In this document: in pieces, positions 1 through 7,230 of the stretch | Layout: each line of letters starts with the position of its first letter | Position numbering within the stretch: the first letter of the stretch is position 1 | Origin: UBA11606 sp039188975 | Lineage (GTDB): Bacteria > Actinomycetota > Acidimicrobiia > Acidimicrobiales > Aldehydirespiratoraceae | Assembly: GCA_039188975.1 (NCBI GenBank) | Contig: JBCCYT010000027.1 | Location: forward strand, 1-34,790 | Length of the DNA: 34,790 nt | Reading direction: 5' to 3' | The notes under the pieces: generated by a model | What the model saw: the letters and a program-made list of their open reading frames with translations, nothing else | The model's database searches: none | Told to the model about the DNA's origin: nothing | Program-made: the position numbers and the translations under genes

Positions 1-534
1 CTCGTCACCCACGACCGCCACCTGATTCGCAACGTGTCCGACGCACTCATCGACGTGCGCAACGGATCTGCGACCTGGTACGACGGCGTGCCCGAAGAGG
101 TGCTGATCCCCGCCGACCCGTCGAAGGTCGCCGGGCTCGGCACCGGACTCGCAACGGGCGCCGGCGGCAAGGGATCAGGCACCCACGGCGCCACCCGCAC
201 CTCCAGCCGCCCCGGCAACGGAGGCGGGCAGGCCAACGGCGGCACACGAGGCAACACCATCGCTCCCAAACCGGACCGCAAGGCCGAACGCAGAGCATCC
301 GCACAGGCTCGGCACAACACCAACGAGCTGCGAAAGAACGTCCAGAAGCTCGAGCGAGCAATGGAGAAAGCCGATACCGAGATCGCTGAACTCGAAGCAC
401 AGCTCGCTGACCCCGACATCTACGATCGACCCGAAGAGGTTCACCGGCTCGCGACCCGCCACGACGAAGCGAAGGCTGCCGCCGCCGAACTCATGAGCCA
501 ATGGGAAACCGCAGCCGAGCAACTCGACGGGTGA
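1..534 (+). CDS. ABC-F family ATPase, C-terminal part (5' end outside window)
   Basis: The open frame runs in from the left edge and reads LVTHDRHLIRNVSDALIDV, the switch/H-loop (THDR) region at the end of the second ATPase domain of ABC-F proteins. A WYDG segment follows, as is typical after that domain. Next comes a Gly/Thr/Ser-rich linker (roughly bases 145-260). The C-terminal tail (about bases 265-530) is charged and helical, with the look of the two-helix coiled coil found in Uup/EttA-like members. ABC-F proteins are soluble ribosome-associated ATPases, not transporters; they act in translation quality control or antibiotic protection. Which subgroup this one belongs to cannot be told from the tail. 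Stop TGA at 532-534. The partial call is secure; the specific role is unknown. Confidence 0.85.
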   Translation, partial: LVTHDRHLIRNVSDALIDVRNGSATWYDGVPEEVLIPADPSKVAGLGTGLATGAGGKGSGTHGATRTSSRPGNGGGQANGGTRGNTIAPKPDRKAERRASAQARHNTNELRKNVQKLERAMEKADTEIAELEAQLADPDIYDRPEEVHRLATRHDEAKAAAAELMSQWETAAEQLDG

Positions 535-540
535 CCCGCC

Positions 541-546
541 TACGCT
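541..546 (+). promoter_or_regulatory. -10 element of a probable leaderless promoter
   Basis: TACGCT (TANNNT) ends 6 nt before the ATG at 553. No Shine-Dalgarno sequence lies between, so transcription would begin at or next to the start codon. No clear -35 was found. The same arrangement recurs at several other genes here. Confidence 0.5.
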
Positions 547-552
547 GACCCC

Positions 553-1443
553 ATGGCCCAGGTCACCCTTCCCTCCGGTATCACCATCGACTACGAACGC
601 CACGGCTCCGGCGAGCCGCTGCTGCTCGTCATGGGTCTGGCCGGACAACTGACCGATTGGCCGCCCGAATTCGTCCAACGGCTCGTCGACGCCGGCTTCG
701 AGGTCGTCGTCTACGACAACCGAGACATCGGCCACTCCACCAAAACCGAATGGACCCCGCCCTCCCGGCTTCGTTCCATCATGTCGATGATCACCCGCCG
801 CCCGGTCAAAGGGGTCGGCTACACGGTGCACGACATGGCGAACGACGCCGCCGAGCTCATCGATGCACTCGGCTATGACTCGATGCATGTCGTCGGCATG
901 TCGATGGGCGGCATGATCAGCCAGGCCCTCACCATCGACCACCCCGACAAGGTCCGCTCGCTGTGCTCGGTCATGTCCAACACCGGCGACCTCAAGAACG
1001 GTGGCATCTCACCCAAACTGATGCGGGCGATGGGTGTGCCGCGCACCCCGACCCTCGAAACGGCGATCGACGACGCCGTGAAACTCTGGACCCACATTTC
1101 CGGCGATCACTTCGATGAGGCCGAAACCCGTCGTCGCGTGCAAGCAGCGGTCGATCGCTCATGGAGCCCCGACGGCGTCATGCGGCAAACCGCCGCGATC
1201 GCGGGCAGCCCCAACCGGACCGAAGGCCTACGCCAGGTCACCGCACCGACCCTCGTCATCCACGGCATCAAGGATCTGCTCGTCGTGCCGTCAGGCGGCA
1301 TCGCCACCGCCGCGGCGGTGCCCGGCGCTCGGCTGTTGATGTTCCCCGACATGGGCCACAACCTGCCCGAGCCTCGCCAAGACGAAATGGTGGCTGCCAT
1401 CGTCGCCAACACGTTGCGGGCCGCGCCGGTAAGCGTCGGCTAA
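553..1443 (+). CDS. alpha/beta-fold hydrolase
   Basis: This 296-residue protein has the standard alpha/beta-hydrolase layout. A beta-strand and oxyanion region (LLLVMGLAG, residues 23-31) is followed by the YDNRDIGHS turn near residue 54. The nucleophile elbow is GMSMGG with Ser117. A late Asp sits in GIKDLLVV, and the catalytic His is in DMGHNLPEP near the C-terminus. The DNRDIGHS and GMSMGGMI motifs resemble the RdmC/aclacinomycin-methylesterase-like and lactonase-like hydrolases, but the substrate cannot be assigned. The protein should be cytosolic, as no signal peptide is seen. The start is an ATG 6 nt after a TACGCT box. It is convergent with the RarD-like gene, with only 9 bases between the stops. 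Confidence 0.85.
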   Translation: MAQVTLPSGITIDYERHGSGEPLLLVMGLAGQLTDWPPEFVQRLVDAGFEVVVYDNRDIGHSTKTEWTPPSRLRSIMSMITRRPVKGVGYTVHDMANDAAELIDALGYDSMHVVGMSMGGMISQALTIDHPDKVRSLCSVMSNTGDLKNGGISPKLMRAMGVPRTPTLETAIDDAVKLWTHISGDHFDEAETRRRVQAAVDRSWSPDGVMRQTAAIAGSPNRTEGLRQVTAPTLVIHGIKDLLVVPSGGIATAAAVPGARLLMFPDMGHNLPEPRQDEMVAAIVANTLRAAPVSVG

Positions 1444-1452
1444 CGCCGACGG

Positions 1453-2340
1453 TCAGCTCGACCCGGCCATGACGGACCGGCGCCGAGCAACCGCAATTCC
1501 CTCGGCGCCGAACACGACCAGACCGGTCCAGATCACGACATAGCCGACCGCCTGGCCGCCCGACCACGACTCGTCGTACGCCAACACCCCGAGCAAGAAC
1601 TGCAGTGTGGGCGTGAGGTACTGCAACACGCCGATGAGCCACAGCTCGATCCGACGGGCCGCCCACGCAAACAACAACAGTGGCGCGGCGGTCATCACAC
1701 TCGCCCCCGCGACCCAAAGCCAACCGGACCCCCCATCGACCGTGGCAACCCCGCCGCCATCGGCGGTGAACAGACCGAGCGCCACCGCCGCGAGCGGCGC
1801 GACCGCGGCGACCTCGATCGTGAGACCGTCGAGCGACTCGACCGGCGCGGTCTTGCGAACAAGTCCGTAGAGCCCGAAGGTGAACCCGAGAAAGAGCGAG
1901 ATCCACGGCAGCGATCCGACGTCGATCGACAAGATCACCACCCCAACACCGGCGATCGCGACGGCCACCCACTGACGCCGACGCAACCGTTCGCCCAAGA
2001 CGGTGACCCCCAAAACGACGCTGACGAGCGGGTTGAGGAAGTACCCGAGACTCGCTTCGAGCACCCGATCGCTGGTGACCGCCCAAATGAACCCCAGCCA
2101 GTTGCTGGCGAGCAAAACCGAGGAAAGCACCGCCATCCGTCGCACCCGAGGGTCGGTCAGCCGGTCCCGCACGCTTGCTGCCCGGTCCCGAATGAGCTGC
2201 ATCAGCATCAGCAACGCGAACGTCGACAAGATGCGCAGCACGAGAATGTCGCCGGCCGACCCGTCGCCGAGCCGCCAGAAGATGGGCGAGAGCCCCCAGA
2301 GCACGTAGCCGACCAAGGCCACCACCACACCTCGGCGCAT
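1453..2340 (-). CDS. rarD: EamA/RarD-family membrane permease
   Basis: A 295-residue, very hydrophobic protein that begins MRRGVVVALVGYVLWGLSPIFWRL. The N-terminal Y-x-x-W-G-x-x-P-x-[FY]-[FW] pattern is characteristic of RarD within the EamA (drug/metabolite transporter) superfamily. About ten membrane segments are readable along its length, including the VLASNWLGFIWAV and SLGYFLNPLVSVVLGV regions. The latter is the conserved SLGYF-NP motif of RarD. It sits in the inner membrane; E. coli RarD was named from a chloramphenicol phenotype but its substrate is unknown. The start ATG lies 6 nt after a TAGCGT box on the minus strand (plus-strand bases 2347-2352), suggesting a leaderless transcript. 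It is divergent from the ligase gene. Confidence 0.85.
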   Translation of the reverse strand: MRRGVVVALVGYVLWGLSPIFWRLGDGSAGDILVLRILSTFALLMLMQLIRDRAASVRDRLTDPRVRRMAVLSSVLLASNWLGFIWAVTSDRVLEASLGYFLNPLVSVVLGVTVLGERLRRRQWVAVAIAGVGVVILSIDVGSLPWISLFLGFTFGLYGLVRKTAPVESLDGLTIEVAAVAPLAAVALGLFTADGGGVATVDGGSGWLWVAGASVMTAAPLLLFAWAARRIELWLIGVLQYLTPTLQFLLGVLAYDESWSGGQAVGYVVIWTGLVVFGAEGIAVARRRSVMAGSS

Positions 2341-2346
2341 CCGGGC

Positions 2347-2352
2347 ACGCTA
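2347..2352 (-). promoter_or_regulatory. -10 element for rarD (leaderless)
   Basis: On the minus strand this reads TAGCGT and ends 6 nt before the ATG at 2340. There is no Shine-Dalgarno sequence in the gap. It mirrors a second TAGCGT on the plus strand at 2406-2411 that faces the ligase gene. Confidence 0.5.
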
Positions 2353-2405
2353 CCGGCGCCCACCGCCCAGGTCGGCGGTTTTCGTCGCGTCGGGTCGAAC
2401 GGATC

Positions 2406-2411
2406 TAGCGT
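2406..2411 (+). promoter_or_regulatory. -10 element for the DNA ligase gene; decides its start
   Basis: TAGCGT ends 7 nt before ATG 2419 but overlaps the alternative GTG at 2410. If this is the -10 box, transcription starts at about 2419 and the GTG is not transcribed. This favours the ATG as start codon. Confidence 0.45.
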
Positions 2412-2418
2412 GACGTCG

Positions 2419-3921
2419 ATGCCCTTACCGCTCGCCGAACTCGTCGCCACAACCGACGCGGTCGGGGCCACGTCCGCCCGCAAAGAAAAGGTGGCGCTGC
2501 TCGCCGACCTGTTGCGCCGGGCCGACGCCACCGAGATCGAGATTGCCGTCGGCTTGATCGCCGGCGACCCCCGGCAGGGCCGCATCGGGGTCGGCTGGGC
2601 CACCGTCGCCGCCCTCGACATCGCCCCAGCCGCCGATGCAACCCACCACATCGCCGATCTCGACAACCTCTTGTCTGCAGTGGCCTCCACCCACGGCCCC
2701 GGCTCCAAGGCCCGCCGCGAAATCCTGTTGGGAACGTTCCTCGAACGAGCGACCGGTGCCGAGGTCGACTTCGTGCGGCGGTTGCTGGTCGGCGAACTCC
2801 GACAGGGCGCAAATGCGGGCATCGCGACCGACGCGGTGGCCAAGGCAACCGATGTGCCGGCTGCGGTGCTGCGACGCGCCGTGATGCTCACCGGCGATCT
2901 TCGGGTCGCGGCCCGCATCGCCGCCGCGGACGGACCGGTCGGCTTGGCGGCGATCGGTCTCGAGGTCGGCCGTCCGGTTTTGCCGATGCTCGCCTCGACC
3001 AGCGAGAGTGTCGCAGCCGCGGCTGAAGAACTGGGCTTTCCGGTCGCCGTCGAATGGAAGCTCGATGGCATTCGGATCCAGGTCCACAAGGACCGCGACG
3101 ACGTCCGGCTCTGGACCCGTGGCTTGAACGAGATCACCGACGGGCTGGAGCGCGTGACCGAGCTGGTGCGACGCTTCCCGGCCGAGCGATTGGTGCTCGA
3201 CGGTGAGGTGCTCGGCATCAATGATGACGGAACACCGATTGCGTTTCAGGATTCGGTCGCAAACGACGCGTCGGTCCGACCGTACTTTTTCGACGTGTTA
3301 CACATCGATGGTGTGGACCTGCTCGACGCACCCCTGAGCGAGCGGCGAGCGAAACTCGCCGAAATTGCGGGTGATTCCCACGTGCCGGGTGCAATCGTCA
3401 ACGATCTCGCTGCAGCTGAGGCGGTGCAGCGTGACGCGCTTGGGCTGCGCCACGAAGGCGTGATGGTGAAAGCTGCCGGATCTCCATATCAGGCAGGTCG
3501 GCGCGGAAAGACGTGGCGCAAGGTGAAGCCCGTCCACACACTCGATCTGGTGGTGCTGGCCGTCGAGCACGGAAGCGGTCGCCGGCAGGGCTGGTTGAGC
3601 AATATTCATCTCGGCGCCCGCGACCCCGAGTCGACCGATGGCGAGTTCGTCATGGTTGGGAAGACCTTCAAGGGCATGTCCGACGACGTGCTGCGCTGGC
3701 AAACCCAGCGCTTTCGAGACTTGGCCATCGAGGACAACGGCTGGGTGGTTACGGTGCGTCCCGAACAGGTCGTCGAAATTGCCATCGACGGAATCCAACG
3801 CTCGACGCGATACCCGGGCGGTGTCGCCCTGCGCTTTGCGCGGGTCGTCCGCTATCGCGACGACAAGGTCGCCGGCGAAACGAACACGATCGACGACGTT
3901 CGTTCCGTGGGCGGCACGTGA
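2419..3921 (+). CDS. ligB: ATP-dependent DNA ligase (LigB-like)
   Basis: A protein of 500 residues from ATG 2419 (503 from GTG 2410), close to actinobacterial LigB. It seals nicks using ATP: the adenylylation motif EWKLDGIRIQVHK holds the nucleophilic lysine (position 214 from ATG 2419). The N-terminal ~200 residues form an alpha-helical DNA-binding domain (RQGRIGVGW, LGTFLERATG). Further nucleotidyltransferase motifs follow: LDGEVLGI (motif III-like), LRHEGVMVKA (motif IV) and GKTWRKVKP (motif V). The C-terminal OB-fold contains GKTFKGMSDDVL. Such ligases act beside the essential NAD-dependent LigA in repair. The ATG start is preferred because a TAGCGT -10 box ends 7 nt upstream of it. It lies in a window rich in repair genes, but not in an operon with them. 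Confidence 0.92.
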   Translation: MPLPLAELVATTDAVGATSARKEKVALLADLLRRADATEIEIAVGLIAGDPRQGRIGVGWATVAALDIAPAADATHHIADLDNLLSAVASTHGPGSKARREILLGTFLERATGAEVDFVRRLLVGELRQGANAGIATDAVAKATDVPAAVLRRAVMLTGDLRVAARIAAADGPVGLAAIGLEVGRPVLPMLASTSESVAAAAEELGFPVAVEWKLDGIRIQVHKDRDDVRLWTRGLNEITDGLERVTELVRRFPAERLVLDGEVLGINDDGTPIAFQDSVANDASVRPYFFDVLHIDGVDLLDAPLSERRAKLAEIAGDSHVPGAIVNDLAAAEAVQRDALGLRHEGVMVKAAGSPYQAGRRGKTWRKVKPVHTLDLVVLAVEHGSGRRQGWLSNIHLGARDPESTDGEFVMVGKTFKGMSDDVLRWQTQRFRDLAIEDNGWVVTVRPEQVVEIAIDGIQRSTRYPGGVALRFARVVRYRDDKVAGETNTIDDVRSVGGT

Positions 3922-3933
3922 CAGACTGGTCCC

Positions 3934-4182
3934 ATGTCGTCCGATCTCATCACTGCACCTGTCGAGGAGACCGTCACCAACCCGGTGACCGACGACGGCG
4001 AACACGATCGCTTTGCGCACTACGTCCGCAAGGCAGACGCCACCCGAGCCACCGTCGAGGGCGTTCCGGTTCGGGCACTGTGTGGCAAGGTCTGGGTACC
4101 GAGCCGTGATCCGTCGAAGTACCCGGTGTGCCCCGAGTGCGCCAAGATCCGCGAGCGTCTCCTCAACCGCGGCAACAACTGA
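3934..4182 (+). CDS. DUF3039 family protein
   Basis: A small protein of 82 residues. The core reads DGEHDRFAHYVRK, then VRALCGKVWVPSRDP, then YPVCPECAKIRE, which is the DUF3039 signature of actinobacteria. Three cysteines (one in LCGK, two in CPEC) with nearby histidines suggest a small metal-binding fold (inference). The function of the family is not established. The ATG follows the ligase stop by 12 bases, and a CAGACT hexamer ends 6 nt before it, so it may have its own leaderless promoter despite the tight spacing. A good hairpin with a T-run lies just downstream at 4190-4217. Confidence 0.85.
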   Translation: MSSDLITAPVEETVTNPVTDDGEHDRFAHYVRKADATRATVEGVPVRALCGKVWVPSRDPSKYPVCPECAKIRERLLNRGNN

Positions 4183-4189
4183 GCGTCGC

Positions 4190-4217
4190 ACGACGAACCG
4201 ACCGGGTCGTCGTTTCT
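4190..4217 (+). terminator. Probable intrinsic terminator after DUF3039
   Basis: Arms ACGACGA (4190-4196) and TCGTCGT (4207-4213) form a 7-bp stem. Two further C-G pairs lie inside after one mismatch, with a 4-nt loop. A TTTCT tract follows immediately. It lies 8 bases after the DUF3039 stop and is the most terminator-like structure in the window. Confidence 0.5.
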
Positions 4218-4238
4218 GACCGAACCGGTTCAGATCAG
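4216..4238. promoter_or_regulatory. Palindromic operator candidate upstream of the diguanylate cyclase
   Basis: A perfect 10-bp palindrome, GAACCGGTTC (4222-4231), is flanked by outer arms CTGA (4216-4219) and TCAG (4235-4238). Its centre is about 35 bp before the GTG at 4262, where the -35 region of a short-leader promoter would be. It resembles a dimeric repressor or activator site; the regulator is unknown. Confidence 0.4.
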
Positions 4239-4261
4239 ACCTCCGCTGCCGATGGTCAGGC

Positions 4262-5977
4262 GTGGTGTCGCGTTTCTTGTCGTTTGTCGCTTGGGCTCTG
4301 GTCCTTCTTGCGTTGTTGCTGACCGCGCCGCCCGTTGCGGGCGCCCAAGGCAACCTGGGCGCCGGCAGCCCCGGACCCAACGGCCCGGGACAGGATGGTC
4401 CGGCGGGGGTGCCGCAGTCGTCGACGACGCGTCCACCGACGACCACGACGCCGCCCGGGCCCGTCACCGACAACGGCTTCACCTTCCCGCCCGAGTGGAA
4501 CCCGTCGAAACCCGACGTGATCTATGTCGACAGCTCTGAGGGCATCGTCATGAATCTCGAAACCGAGGCCGTCTACGACGCCCTGTTTCAGGTCGTGATT
4601 CACGCCGATGGACGGATGATCGACCATGCCACCGGCGACCTCATCGACACGCTGGCCGGCTACCAGCCTCCGCCTCCGTTCGATATGGCGGCTGGCGGCG
4701 ACACCGATTTCGATGCGGTCGACCCTGCCGCGAACGACTCGAGCGCGGCCGTTGCAACCACCACCACGGTCGATGTAACGCCGCCGAGCGACGACGAAAC
4801 CGACATGGCGTCGGCCCCTGCCGAAGCCTCGTCCCAGGGCGAGGAGGCGAACGACGAGCCAAGCTCCGAGCCTGCGCCAGCCGCCGAACGGGAGGTCGCA
4901 CCGGCCGACGGCGCCGCCGCCGCGGACACCGAAGGTCTCGACACTGTGCTGTACCCGGCGCTGGGGATCAGTGCTGCCTCGCTGCTGGTGGCCGCATTCA
5001 TCGCACTGCGACGAGGTCGCCGGGCCGAACAGGCGTCGATGCCGAAACCCGACCTCGCGCACGACGAGGCAATGGCGACGAATCAGCTCCTCGCCGGCGC
5101 CAAGGACGAGGCCGACATCATTCGGATCCTCGACCGCGCCGCCGAACGCCAGGTGAAGGCCGGCGTGACGCTCTTTCACGTAACCGACGACGGCCTTCAG
5201 CGAGCCGGCGACGACGGGCCCCTTCCGCATTCGGACCTCCAGCGGGTGGTCGACACCGGCCAAAAGGTCAAGACGATCCTGACAGCTGATCAGGCGTTCG
5301 ACGGCGTCGACCAGGCCGTGCTCGCCTTGCCGGTGATCCACGGTGGCCGAGTGCAGGCCGTGCTCACCGCCCATCGTTCGGCCGATCACCCGTTCAAAGA
5401 CAGCGACTTCGGTTCGCTGGAGCCGATCGGCCCGGCGCTGGGCGGCGCCCTGGAGCGCACCGCCGAACTCGGAACGATGTCTCGGCTGGCGATGGTCGAC
5501 GGGTTGACCTCGCTGGGCAACCGTCGACGCCTCGACGGCGACCTCGAAACCACGCTTGCGAATGCGACATCAGGGGACGCAATGCTCGGGTTCGCCATGA
5601 TCGACGTCGACCACTTCAAGACCTACAACGACACCCACGGCCATTCGGCAGGCGACGACGTCTTGCGCAAGGTGGCGACGACGATCGCCCGTTCCGTTCG
5701 TGACGGCGACATCGTGTATCGCTACGGCGGTGAAGAGTTCTCGATGCTGCTCCCCGGTGCGACGCCTGACGAGGCAACAGCGGTCGCCGAGCGAGTGCGG
5801 GCCGCGATCGAAGACCACGTGTTCCCCGGTGAGGACCAACAGCCAGGCGGCCGGCTGACCGTGTCGATCGGGGTAGCCACCCTCGGCGAGGACGTGAGCG
5901 ACAACATTCGGGAACGAGCCGACCAGGCGCTGTACCAAGCCAAAGAGAACGGCCGGAACCAGGTGGCGTTCGGATAA
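4262..5977 (+). CDS. Membrane-anchored GAF-GGDEF diguanylate cyclase
   Basis: A protein of 571 residues expected to make cyclic di-GMP from two GTP. Residues 1-28 form a signal peptide or first anchor ending PVAGAQG. Residues 30-225 form an extracytoplasmic, Pro/Thr- and Asp/Glu-rich low-complexity region holding one folded-looking block (about 72-135). A membrane helix lies at about 230-249, followed by RRGRR. A GAF-like sensor occupies about 270-405. The GGDEF domain spans 410-571, with DGLTSLGNRR, the metal-binding MIDVDHFKTYND, and the active site GGEEF at 489-493. An RxxD inhibitory I-site (Arg480, Asp483) sits exactly 5 residues before GGEEF, so product inhibition is expected. The start is GTG 4262 or GTG 4265. 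No phosphodiesterase (EAL/HD-GYP) is seen nearby. Confidence 0.9.
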   Translation: MVSRFLSFVAWALVLLALLLTAPPVAGAQGNLGAGSPGPNGPGQDGPAGVPQSSTTRPPTTTTPPGPVTDNGFTFPPEWNPSKPDVIYVDSSEGIVMNLETEAVYDALFQVVIHADGRMIDHATGDLIDTLAGYQPPPPFDMAAGGDTDFDAVDPAANDSSAAVATTTTVDVTPPSDDETDMASAPAEASSQGEEANDEPSSEPAPAAEREVAPADGAAAADTEGLDTVLYPALGISAASLLVAAFIALRRGRRAEQASMPKPDLAHDEAMATNQLLAGAKDEADIIRILDRAAERQVKAGVTLFHVTDDGLQRAGDDGPLPHSDLQRVVDTGQKVKTILTADQAFDGVDQAVLALPVIHGGRVQAVLTAHRSADHPFKDSDFGSLEPIGPALGGALERTAELGTMSRLAMVDGLTSLGNRRRLDGDLETTLANATSGDAMLGFAMIDVDHFKTYNDTHGHSAGDDVLRKVATTIARSVRDGDIVYRYGGEEFSMLLPGATPDEATAVAERVRAAIEDHVFPGEDQQPGGRLTVSIGVATLGEDVSDNIRERADQALYQAKENGRNQVAFG

Positions 5978-6067
5978 CGGTCTGTTCCGCCTGGAGAAGG
6001 CGTGCGATCTGGCCTCGGTGGTGCGAGACTCGGGGCTCGTTCGACCCATCAGCGAAAGCGAGAGACC

Positions 6068-6508
6068 GTGAAGGTCGCTGTCGTCTACGAATCCCGTACC
6101 GGACACACTGCGGAGCTCGCCGAGCTCATCGGTGCAGCTGTCCAGGAGCTCGGCCACGACGTTGGGGTGTACCCCAGCGAGAAGATCAATCTCGACTACT
6201 TGGGCGACGCCGACATGGTGTTCCTCGGAACGTGGTGCCACGGCATTTTCGTCATGGGCCAGCACCCAGGCGACGGCGGGAAGCTGCTCGCGATGCCGGG
6301 CCTCTGGGGCAAACCGGTCGCCGGCTTCGTGTCGTATGCACTGGCCGCGGGCAAGGTGCAGGACAAGATGGCCGATGTGACCGAGATCCTCGGCGGCGAA
6401 TGGCTCGGCGGCCGCAATTTCCGCCAGGACCGCAAAACCGAGGGGCTCGCCGGGTTCGTAGTCGCTGCGCTCGACGCTGCCGAGGAACGCCTCGGCGTGA
6501 ACAACTAG
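6068..6508 (+). CDS. Flavodoxin-like domain protein
   Basis: A protein of 146 residues that begins MKVAVVYESRTGHTAELAELIG. The SRTGHT loop matches the FMN-phosphate-binding S/T-x-T-G-x-T motif of flavodoxins. MVFLGTWCHGIFVMGQHP and KPVAGFVSYAL are the second and third flavin-contacting loops. The fold should bind FMN and carry electrons in the cytosol; its partner is unknown. GTG 6068 is chosen because homologous flavodoxins begin directly with the first beta-strand and a weak purine-rich ribosome site (GCGAGAG) lies just upstream. The longer reading from GTG 6002 would add a non-conserved basic stretch. Confidence 0.82.
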   Translation: MKVAVVYESRTGHTAELAELIGAAVQELGHDVGVYPSEKINLDYLGDADMVFLGTWCHGIFVMGQHPGDGGKLLAMPGLWGKPVAGFVSYALAAGKVQDKMADVTEILGGEWLGGRNFRQDRKTEGLAGFVVAALDAAEERLGVNN

Positions 6509-6563
6509 ATTTGGCCCGGCGGCGGATCTCCCCCATGTCGTCGCCGGTGTCTGTTTCGGATTC

Positions 6564-7100
6564 ATGACGATCGGGAACCAAGCACCCAACCAAGGCGTCT
6601 TCTGGGGGAACCTCTCACCCAACGACTCCCCCATGCGCTCTCACATCCAAGGCTTGTTCGTGCTGCTCGGCGTCGGTATCGCCGTGCTGGTCCTGGCTCG
6701 TATCGCCGCGCCCGTGCTGAGCGACGCGTTTGGCGATGAGGGCGCGATCGTGGCCGAGTCCGCCGATGTTGACGACGTGGTCAATCTCGCTGCGGCCGAC
6801 GCAGAGCTCGAGGTGGCGCTGACCGGCGACGAGATCGCCCAGTTGCAGGCTGATCTGACCAACCTGGGCTTCGATCCCGGGCCGATCGACGGCATTCTCG
6901 GCAATGGCACCCGCGCCGCCATCGACGCCGCAATTGCCGAGTACCAGCTCGACACGGCCGCCAGCGACCGCGACGTGCTCGATTATGTGACGGCGCTGCT
7001 CAATGCAGTTGCGGCGGCGGAAGCGGCCGACAATCCCGCCAACGACCTGTCGGTGGAGTCGCAAGGTGAGGTCGAGAGCGGCGCCAGCGCCGACGGCTGA
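6564..7100 (+). CDS. Membrane-anchored peptidoglycan-binding-like protein
   Basis: A protein of 178 residues from ATG 6564 (155 from the in-frame ATG 6633, which may be the true start). After a short N-terminus, one hydrophobic helix (GLFVLLGVGIAVLVLARIAAPVL) should anchor it in the membrane. The remainder is acidic. Its core, EIAQLQADLTNLGFDPGPIDGILGNGTRAAI, follows the PG_binding_1 pattern (Q-x-x-L-x-x-L-G-[FY]-x-x-G-x-x-D-G-x-x-G-x-x-T). That domain usually holds cell-wall enzymes on peptidoglycan, but no catalytic domain is present here. The C-terminus is Ala/Asp/Glu-rich and looks disordered. No good ribosome site is seen before either start. Confidence 0.7.
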   Translation: MTIGNQAPNQGVFWGNLSPNDSPMRSHIQGLFVLLGVGIAVLVLARIAAPVLSDAFGDEGAIVAESADVDDVVNLAAADAELEVALTGDEIAQLQADLTNLGFDPGPIDGILGNGTRAAIDAAIAEYQLDTAASDRDVLDYVTALLNAVAAAEAADNPANDLSVESQGEVESGASADG

Positions 7101-7117
7101 TCCACCCGCCTACCGAA

Positions 7118-7137
7118 CCCCGGTGATGGTCCCGGGG
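7118..7137. terminator. Hairpin after the peptidoglycan-binding-like gene
   Basis: Arms CCCCGG (7118-7123) and CCGGGG (7132-7137) with an 8-nt loop, 17 bases after the stop at 7100. There is no T-run, so it is a weak terminator candidate only. Confidence 0.3.
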
Positions 7138-7221
7138 CCTCGTCCTCCAGACGAATGACCTTTGGTCCTCATATTGGGGGAGGACAGACCCTGGGGCCGA
7201 GTGCTACCCTCGGAGAGTTCC

Positions 7222-7226
7222 GGAGG
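7222..7226 (+). promoter_or_regulatory. Ribosome binding site fixing the start of the PAP2 gene
   Basis: GGAGG sits 4 nt before ATG 7231. It is one of the strongest Shine-Dalgarno sequences in the window, and it excludes the longer in-frame readings from 7162 or 7201. Confidence 0.6.
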
Positions 7227-7230
7227 CGAG

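Noticed and set aside
175..942. Minus-strand frame of 255 codons across the ABC-F tail and hydrolase start
   Set aside because: It spans two well-supported plus-strand genes and their boundary, and the translation is low-complexity Gly/Val/Asp/His sequence, typical of an antisense shadow in G+C-rich DNA.
2208..3221. Minus-strand frame of 337 codons over the ligase gene
   Set aside because: Ser/Arg/Thr/Ala-rich translation without domains; the plus strand carries all ligase motifs.
3298..4482. Minus-strand frame of 394 codons over the ligase end, DUF3039 and cyclase start
   Set aside because: It crosses three plus-strand genes and a terminator-like hairpin, and shows no recognisable motif.
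4256..5389. Minus-strand frame of 377 codons inside the diguanylate cyclase gene
   Set aside because: Arg/Gly/His-rich shadow of the plus-strand low-complexity region; no domain.
7165..7185. Hairpin GTCCTC...GAGGAC before the PAP2 gene as a possible riboswitch
   Set aside because: A single 6-bp stem with a 9-nt loop and no conserved aptamer core I recognise; chance is likely in G+C-rich sequence.
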